Below are positions 33,478 through 37,739 of a stretch of DNA of 37,739 nt, piece by piece. The position numbers and the translations under genes were made by a program. The notes under the pieces are model-generated. The model was not told the DNA's origin. It made no database searches and worked only from the letters and a program-made list of their open reading frames with translations. The stretch is from an uncultured Anaerolineae bacterium (GTDB taxonomy: Bacteria > Chloroflexota > Anaerolineae > Anaerolineales > Villigracilaceae), in the NCBI GenBank assembly GCA_903838415.1, contig CAILYI010000009.1, positions 1 through 37,739 of the forward strand, read 5' to 3'. Position 1 is the first letter of the stretch, and the number at the start of each line of letters is the position of its first letter.

Positions 33478-34185
33478 CTATTCGATGCTCTCGGTTGGCA
33501 ACATTCCACAGATACGTTTGATTTCCGCGGCCGGGAGCGGGTTTTCCTTGGCACTTTTGCGCAGGAATTCCTTCAATTGCTCTATCTTCATGGCCGGGAT
33601 GGGCGCGCCCTCCGCCTTGATTTCAGCCCGGGTGTCGGTGAAAACCAGCGCGGCGTTGATGGTCGGAATTTCCTGTCCTTCGGGCAAAACCTTCTTGAAA
33701 GAGTCGGTCAAATTATCGATATCGGCCTTCACTTCAAGTTCCGGGCGTCCCAGGCCTTCCTGGGCGAAAATTTTGAGATAACCGAGCAGCAGACCGCCGC
33801 CGCGCTGTTTCCATTTGTTGTTTTCGTAGATGATGGTACCGCGCTGGTAGAAAGGTTCAATAATCCAGACTCCGGCCGGACCGACCAACAGGTGGCTGAC
33901 GGGGGTTAGAAAATTGTACAGGGTGTAGTCCTTGGTCAGTCCTTTAAGTGAAGTCGTGATGCGCTCGTCAACGCGCGGGCGGCGGCCCCAGCGGTTGCCG
34001 AAGTAAATGCCCACCTGTGACAGGATGAAGCCGACCAGCAGCGCGATGAAGGAAATGTAGAGCATCGTGGGATAGATGAAAGAAATGTACATGCCGCCCG
34101 CCAGTATGACCAGGGATGCCAGGCTGGTGTACTGGCCAATCCGGGCGTTGCGGCGGATATTCTTTTGATGAGTAAGTATTTTCAT
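33478..34185 (-). CDS. Membrane-anchored NERD-like protein
   Basis: 235 residues with two adjacent membrane helices (about 20-60). A cytoplasmic domain follows, of which FLTPVSHLLVGPAGVWIIEPFYQRGTI looks like the core of a nuclease-related (NERD-like) domain. The catalytic-type E-x-K is not convincing (IIEPFYQ). The C-terminal part, with LVFTDTRAEI and a helical tail, completes the fold. AGAGG precedes the start at 34185. It lies 65 bases downstream of plsX in the same orientation and may be cotranscribed. Function unknown. Confidence 0.6.
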   Translation of the reverse strand: MKILTHQKNIRRNARIGQYTSLASLVILAGGMYISFIYPTMLYISFIALLVGFILSQVGIYFGNRWGRRPRVDERITTSLKGLTKDYTLYNFLTPVSHLLVGPAGVWIIEPFYQRGTIIYENNKWKQRGGGLLLGYLKIFAQEGLGRPELEVKADIDNLTDSFKKVLPEGQEIPTINAALVFTDTRAEIKAEGAPIPAMKIEQLKEFLRKSAKENPLPAAEIKRICGMLPTESIE

Positions 34186-34250
34186 TGGGCCTCTGTGAAT
34201 TTGGGGTCCCGCAATTATAGACGGAATCGGAGAATGGATTGTGGGGAATA

Positions 34251-35279
34251 TCAGTCAGCCTTGGCTGCGTTCAAGCGTTCCTGCAGGCTGGATTTCATGG
34301 CCTCCAACACGCCAGATTCGACCGCGTTCTTTGCCACGCGGATGGCGTTTTTGATGGCGATTTCATCCGAGCGACCGTGACCGATAAATACCAATCCATT
34401 GACGCCCAACAGCGGCGCGGCGCCTTCTTCGCTGGGGTCGAGCAGCTTCTTGATTTGTCCAAGCGCGGGTTTGACGAGCAGTCCGCCCAGCATGACCAGT
34501 GGGCCGCCGCTTTTGATGGCGGCTTTGATTTTATCGACAATCAACTTGGCCACCGCTTCAGACGTTTTCAGCATCACGTTCCCGGTGAAGCCATCCGTGA
34601 CAGCCACATCCACCACGCCGCCGATGACTTCCTTGCCCTCCACGTTGCCATAAAAATTCAGGCCGGAGTTTTTCAAGAGGGGCGTGGCTTCTTTGACAAG
34701 GTGGTTGCCTTTGCCTTCTTCTTCGCCATTGGAGAGCAAGCCAATCGACGGATTCTTGATGCCGCGCACTTTTTCAGCGTAGATGCTGCCCATGATGGCA
34801 AACTGGAGCAGATTCTGCGGCTCGCAATCGGGATTTGCGCCGATATCGAGCACCACGCACGACCCTTTGGAGGTGGGGAAGGCCGGGGCCAGGGCGGGTT
34901 TATCCACGCCGCGGATGCGTCCCAGGCGAAAAAGCGCCGTCAGCCAGGCCGCGCCGGTGTTCCCGGCTGTGACAAAGGCGTCCGCCTCGCCCCTTTTGAC
35001 CAGGTCAATGCCGACCGCCATCGAGTTCTTGGAGTCCTTGTGTCTTGCTTTGAAGGCCAAAGCCTCGCCTTTATCTTCCATTGACAGCATGTCGGGCGCG
35101 TGAACAATGCGGATGGGCAGGTTGCCGGGATTTTGGGCCGCAAGCACCGGTTTGATGAGCGCTTCATCGCCGACGAGGATAATCTCCACGCCGTATTCAC
35201 GGGCGGCCATCACTGCGCCAATCACGTCGGGGACCGGATTGGTGTCACTTCCCATGGCATCTAGAACTATTCTGGTCAT
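34251..35279 (-). CDS. plsX: Phosphate acyltransferase PlsX
   Basis: PlsX makes acyl-phosphate from acyl-ACP at the inner face of the membrane for phospholipid synthesis. The 342-residue sequence has the family N-terminus TRIVLDAMGSDTNPVPDVIGA, the central SVAVGI/VSAGNTGA-type segment (here MAVGIDLVKRGEADAFVTAG), IGLLSNGEEEGKGN and the C-terminal LLGVNGLVFIGHGRSD. I use the ATG at 35279 with CAGGAG upstream; the ORF could begin six codons earlier. The usual fabH or acpP neighbours are absent. Confidence 0.96.
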   Translation of the reverse strand: MTRIVLDAMGSDTNPVPDVIGAVMAAREYGVEIILVGDEALIKPVLAAQNPGNLPIRIVHAPDMLSMEDKGEALAFKARHKDSKNSMAVGIDLVKRGEADAFVTAGNTGAAWLTALFRLGRIRGVDKPALAPAFPTSKGSCVVLDIGANPDCEPQNLLQFAIMGSIYAEKVRGIKNPSIGLLSNGEEEGKGNHLVKEATPLLKNSGLNFYGNVEGKEVIGGVVDVAVTDGFTGNVMLKTSEAVAKLIVDKIKAAIKSGGPLVMLGGLLVKPALGQIKKLLDPSEEGAAPLLGVNGLVFIGHGRSDEIAIKNAIRVAKNAVESGVLEAMKSSLQERLNAAKAD

Positions 35280-35497
35280 AGTGAGCTCCTGTTTCAAGAA
35301 AAAGGGATATTTTTGGGAAAATGGAACGATTTGCGCTGGTCAGTCTTGGAACCCGGGCAAAAAAGGGCCTTGCAATGTAGTGGATGCTGAAATTAAAAAA
35401 ACGCTGCCGCCAAACCAAACCTGATGATAAGTGCGATCACGATGCGCTTGGTCTTGCGCTGCATGGTTTCCGGGTTGAAACGGATTTCATGGATAGC

Positions 35498-35525
35498 TTG
35501 ACAGGCGAACGAAGGTGATTATAAT
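35498..35525 (+). promoter_or_regulatory. Promoter of tRNA-Leu
   Basis: TTGACA (35498-35503) and TATAAT (35520-35525), both perfect consensus, are separated by 16 bases. Transcription would start about six bases before the tRNA. Confidence 0.85.
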
Positions 35526-35537
35526 ACGTCCTTGCCC

Positions 35538-35619
35538 GCGCTGGTGCTGGAATTGGCAGACAGGCATGGTTGAGGGCCATGTGCCGCAAGGCGTGAGGGT
35601 TCAAGTCCCTCTCAGCGCA
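35538..35619 (+). tRNA. tRNA-Leu (anticodon GAG)
   Basis: A type II tRNA of 82 bases: acceptor GCGCTGG pairs with TCAGCGC; the anticodon stem CATGG/CCATG holds the loop TTGAGGG (anticodon GAG, reads CTC); the long variable arm has stem GCC/GGC; and the T-arm is GAGGGTTCAAGTCCCTC. The CCA end is not encoded. Its 3' 54-base segment (with one extra base) is duplicated at the window end, so it serves as the attachment site for the adjoining element. Confidence 0.97.
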
Positions 35620-35620
35620 C
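35567..35620 (+). repeat. attL: tRNA-Leu half, direct repeat copy 1
   Basis: These 54 bases run from the anticodon stem to the tRNA 3' end. They are identical to 37686-37739. Exact duplication of a tRNA 3' segment flanking a tyrosine-recombinase gene is the standard mark of site-specific integration. Confidence 0.9.
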
Positions 35621-35628
35621 TAAAAGAG

Positions 35629-35671
35629 AGCCGCGTCCTACCTTTTATCTCAGGGAAGGACGCGGCTTTTA
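35629..35671 (+). terminator. Terminator downstream of tRNA-Leu
   Basis: AGCCGCGTCCT (35629-35639) pairs with AGGACGCGGCT (35657-35667), followed by TTTT. It lies inside the integrated element, which therefore supplies the terminator for the tRNA transcript. Confidence 0.85.
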
Positions 35672-35699
35672 TGGGATGACAAACGGGGGTTCTGCAAAG

Positions 35700-35733
35700 T
35701 ACCATCAAGCACACGGTTTTCATAAGGTACATT
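35700..35733 (+). repeat. Element-end repeat, left copy
   Basis: TACCATCAAGCACACGGTTT... and AAGGTACATT here correspond to the block at 37594-37632 near the other end. The block has imperfect inverted ends (TACC / GGTA). It lies 80 bases inside the left attachment repeat and could be a recombinase arm-binding site. Confidence 0.5.
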
Positions 35734-35824
35734 CTGGAGCACAGAGAAAAAAACGTTGCGGGTTTGTTATCGCAACTAAAATGTTGTTATCACAACAATC
35801 TTTCTCACACCAGGAGGCACATGT

Positions 35825-36750
35825 ATGAAGACCTTTTCTTTTTCCCAGGCGACAGTCGGTTTTGAACTTTCTTGCCGCGCCCGCCATCTTAGCCCAACAC
35901 GATTGAAGATTACACCCGCACACTGCGGAAGTTCTCTGTTTATCTGAAAGATGATTTACCTGTCGATCAGATAAATTCACAGCATATCGAAGGATTTTTG
36001 GCTAACCAAAAGGTTTCCAAGAAATCCCTGTTGAATTATTTTATCGGCATGTCCGCTTTGTGGACGTGGTGTTTACGTGAAAATCTTGTTGAAAAGAATG
36101 TTGTCAAGGTTCTTACTCCGCCCAAACCGGAAAAGCGCAAGGTCGATCCGTACGCGGAAGAGCAGGTACGCGCATTGCTTGCCGCGCTTGGGCGTTCCAA
36201 GGTTTACACACGTGCTGGTGGCAAAAGCCTGGATCACGAACTGGGTCATGAAGACCGTAATCGAGCAATCATCATGGTCTTGCTGGATACCGGTTTGCGC
36301 GCCACAGAGTTATGTGATTTGCTGATGGAAGATCTGGATGTGAAAGCCGGGCGGCTACGTGTAAAACATGGAAAAGGTGATAAAGAACGTTATGTACCGT
36401 TTTCGCCACGTACTGGGCAAACGTTGTGGAAATACCTGGCGCGCCGAAAAGACACTCGCCCCGATGATCCGGTGTTTATCACACGCAACGATCGCCCGTT
36501 GACCCGCACAGAGCTTGCACACACGCTAGCAATCGTTGGCACTCGAGCGAAGGTCACAGATGTACACCCCCACAGATTCAGGCTTACCTTTGCAATCAAT
36601 TTCTTGCGGAATGGTGGCGATGCATACTCATTGCAAGAAATTTTGGGTCATTCTACAATGGAAATGGTCAAGCTTTATCTAAAACTGGCCGAGTCTGATA
36701 TCGCAGCTTCTCACCGTCGTGCATCGCCAGTGGATCATTGGCGCCTATAA
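35825..36750 (+). pseudogene. Tyrosine recombinase/integrase, frameshifted near the N-terminus
   Basis: GGAGG precedes ATG 35825, which opens MKTFSFSQATVGFELSC... The frame breaks near 35896 (CCCAACACG, one A apparently lost) and continues in another frame as NTIEDYTRTLRKFSVYL, the SAM-like DNA-binding domain. The catalytic domain follows, with Arg in GLRATEL, Lys in HGKGDKERYVP, His/Arg in HRFRLTF, GHS, and the nucleophile Tyr in KLYLKL. The second His of the usual RHT box is Leu. Repaired length is 308 residues, normal for the family. Two small hairpins (35755-35776, 35782-35797) precede the gene. The truncated part from TTG 35998 alone would lack the core-binding domain. Confidence 0.85.
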
Positions 36751-36879
36751 AATTTGACGATCAGGATTGAAAAAGGTTTTGGGCATAACACCCTTGGTGC
36801 GCAGGGCAGCTCGCCCCAGTTGTAAATCAGAGCGGGCGCGTTGTAACCAGGCCAAAGTCACATCAGATGGCGCGTTCAT
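36745..36879 (-). pseudogene. Truncated HEPN-domain gene (MNT partner)
   Basis: From ATG 36879, overlapping the MNT gene by 17 bases, the frame reads LAWLQRARSDLQLGRAALRT and then diverges to a stop at 36745-36747. W-L-x-R-A-x-S-D-L-x-x-A is the first helix of HEPN proteins, the RNase toxins that pair with MNT antitoxins. Only 44 residues remain and the R-x4-6-H catalytic motif is absent. The gene is cut where it meets the convergent integrase 3' end. Confidence 0.65.
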
Positions 36880-37183
36880 AAAGCACTTTTCCCTCGCTCA
36901 AAGCGGACTGGTACATTAATCCAGCTTCATTTCGGAGCCTGGTAATTTGTTCGGGAGTGGCAACTACAATATCTACCGGGGCTAACAGGCCTCGCAGGGC
37001 GCGGCGCACTCGAATACTTTCCTGCCGGAGGTGCTTGACACCCGGTACTATAATCAATATGTCCAGGTCGCTGTCTGCCCCAAAATCGCCGCGAGCATAC
37101 GAGCCAAATAGGATAATTTTTTCCGGATTGCTGGTTTGAATAATCCTCTGTGTAATTTCAGGTATTCGGTTTGTCAAGTTCAT
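36863..37183 (-). CDS. MNT-type minimal nucleotidyltransferase (MntA-like antitoxin)
   Basis: This 106-residue protein has the nucleotidyltransferase motif GSYARGDFGADSDLDILII (residues about 27-45), with the two metal-binding Asp residues in SDLD, and a third acidic residue in PVDIVVA. MNT proteins neutralise HEPN toxins by AMPylation in characterised MntA-HepT systems. GAGGTG precedes the ATG at 37183. Its partner gene downstream is truncated, so this may be an orphan antitoxin. Confidence 0.88.
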   Translation of the reverse strand: MNLTNRIPEITQRIIQTSNPEKIILFGSYARGDFGADSDLDILIIVPGVKHLRQESIRVRRALRGLLAPVDIVVATPEQITRLRNEAGLMYQSALSEGKVLYERAI

Positions 37184-37593
37184 GGCTCACCTCTGGTTGG
37201 ATTATAACAAATGAAACCCAAATTTATATTCCAAGAACTCTTGTCGCTATCGGCATCCAGCACTTCCTGTTTTGCCACCTGCAGCGAGCGCTGATCCATC
37301 CCGAGCGCTTGTGGCTATTGCCCGGTGATTGGGGCCGTTCCTTTCAACACTGGTGGTCATAATCGTAGTTGTGAAACCGTACATCCTGCGGCGAAGCAAG
37401 CTTTATTGTTATGGTTAACGATAACTATCCGAGATTCGTGCCTTTTGGTAAAATTAGAGAGTAGTTTCTTGTTTGGTCAACAACAATGACGACTTTCTAC
37501 TGGAACTCGTTGATTGACCTGAAGAGTTGTAAATAAAAAAACGGTGATTCTATAAATCCAATCGACACATGGTTGGACAATGAAATTCATCGT
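37184..37593. other. Intergenic part of the element, no gene recognised
   Basis: Short open frames exist on both strands (for example plus-strand 37171-37362) but lack a ribosome-binding site, family resemblance or sensible composition. The right half becomes AT-rich. I see no RNA gene or promoter I would defend. Confidence 0.5.
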
Positions 37594-37632
37594 TACCATA
37601 AGGCACACAGTTTTTCTTACCTTATGGTACAT
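37594..37632 (+). repeat. Element-end repeat, right copy
   Basis: TACCATAAGG (37594-37603) and CCTTATGGTA are perfect inverted arms around a 16-base centre beginning CACACAGTTTTT. The block shares TACCAT-x-A-x-GCACAC-x-GTTTT and GGTACAT with 35700-35733. It lies about 50 bases inside the right attachment repeat. Confidence 0.55.
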
Positions 37633-37685
37633 CGTTAGCCAGAAATTGAAAACCATGTGCTCTTTTTTGTCATTTCCGGCCTTCT

Positions 37686-37739
37686 TGGTTGAGGGCCATG
37701 TGCCGCAAGGCGTGAGGGTTCAAGTCCCTCTCAGCGCAC
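37686..37739 (+). repeat. attR: tRNA-Leu 3' segment, direct repeat copy 2
   Basis: This is identical over 54 bases to 35567-35620. It begins at the anticodon stem and lacks the tRNA 5' half, so it is not a functional tRNA. The window ends at its last base, so the repeat could be longer. Confidence 0.9.

Larger units (their letters stand above)
35567..37739. mobile_element. Mini integrative element in tRNA-Leu
   Basis: About 2.1 kb lies between two 54-bp direct repeats of the tRNA 3' end. It contains a tyrosine recombinase gene (frameshifted), an MNT nucleotidyltransferase gene, a truncated HEPN gene and related sequence blocks near both ends. It has no replication or transfer genes. It may be a degenerate remnant of a larger island, a mobilisable satellite, or one member of a tandem array continuing beyond the window. 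Confidence 0.8.

Noticed and set aside
37171-37362. 63-codon plus-strand frame in the right part of the element
   Set aside because: It has no ribosome-binding site and no family resemblance, and it overlaps the start and promoter region of the MNT gene.

Overview
The window looks like chromosomal DNA from a bacterium of the Chloroflexota (Anaerolineae-like). The grounds are indirect: moderately high GC, a YwiC-like / DUF2007 / YedF-like gene group, NERD-domain proteins, GXY-repeat and Thr/Pro-rich lipoproteins and multiheme cytochromes. This is inference, because no rRNA or species marker is present. Two long minus-strand operons for anaerobic sulfur/nitrogen electron transfer dominate the window, with ordinary housekeeping genes on both sides and mobile DNA at both ends.

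Left part (1-8.9 kb). The window opens inside an IS3-family element whose end abuts a small secreted-protein gene on the minus strand. That gene is preceded by a class I cyclic-di-GMP riboswitch, an intrinsic terminator and a clear promoter. A plus-strand polyamine-type ABC transporter operon follows (lipoprotein binding protein, ATPase, two permeases), then gatB, a CPBP protease, a GNAT acetyltransferase, a ComEA-like SLBB/HhH protein and a methyltransferase. At 8.9-10 kb lies a small accessory patch: a shredded copy of the 3' end of the neighbouring acyl-CoA dehydrogenase gene, and a UPF0175/DUF3368 toxin-antitoxin pair whose toxin is frameshifted.

Middle (10-28.9 kb, almost all minus strand). 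After an acyl-CoA dehydrogenase and a NERD-domain protein comes a YwiC / DUF2007 / YedF-like / methyltransferase operon. Next is a five-gene operon: a 12-TM protein resembling heme-copper oxidase subunit I but without the usual TM7 His-His copper ligands, a SUMF-fold lipoprotein, heme O synthase and two unknown membrane proteins. It is preceded by a perfect TTGAC-N4-GTCAA box at class II activator geometry, and by a gene for an FNR-type regulator. Upstream is a second five-gene operon: ArsR regulator, octaheme tetrathionate-reductase-family cytochrome, a heptaheme/EF-hand/cytochrome b fusion, and two YeeE/YedE (thiosulfate-uptake-type) proteins, one fused to a cysteine-less rhodanese. An XRE-cupin regulator and a hexaheme lipoprotein with a collagen-like stalk complete the region. 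Together these genes suggest a quinol-linked respiratory chain handling sulfur oxyanions and/or nitrogen oxides. The substrate cannot be decided from sequence.

Right part (29-37.7 kb). A DinG-type helicase/exonuclease, a frameshifted lipoprotein, a membrane NERD-like protein and plsX precede a tRNA-Leu(GAG) gene. The last 54 bases of the window repeat the 3' part of that tRNA exactly. They bracket a mini integrative element of about 2.1 kb with a frameshifted tyrosine recombinase, an MNT nucleotidyltransferase and a truncated HEPN partner. Three genes in the window carry single-base indels that, when repaired, restore full-length products, so either decay or assembly error is possible.
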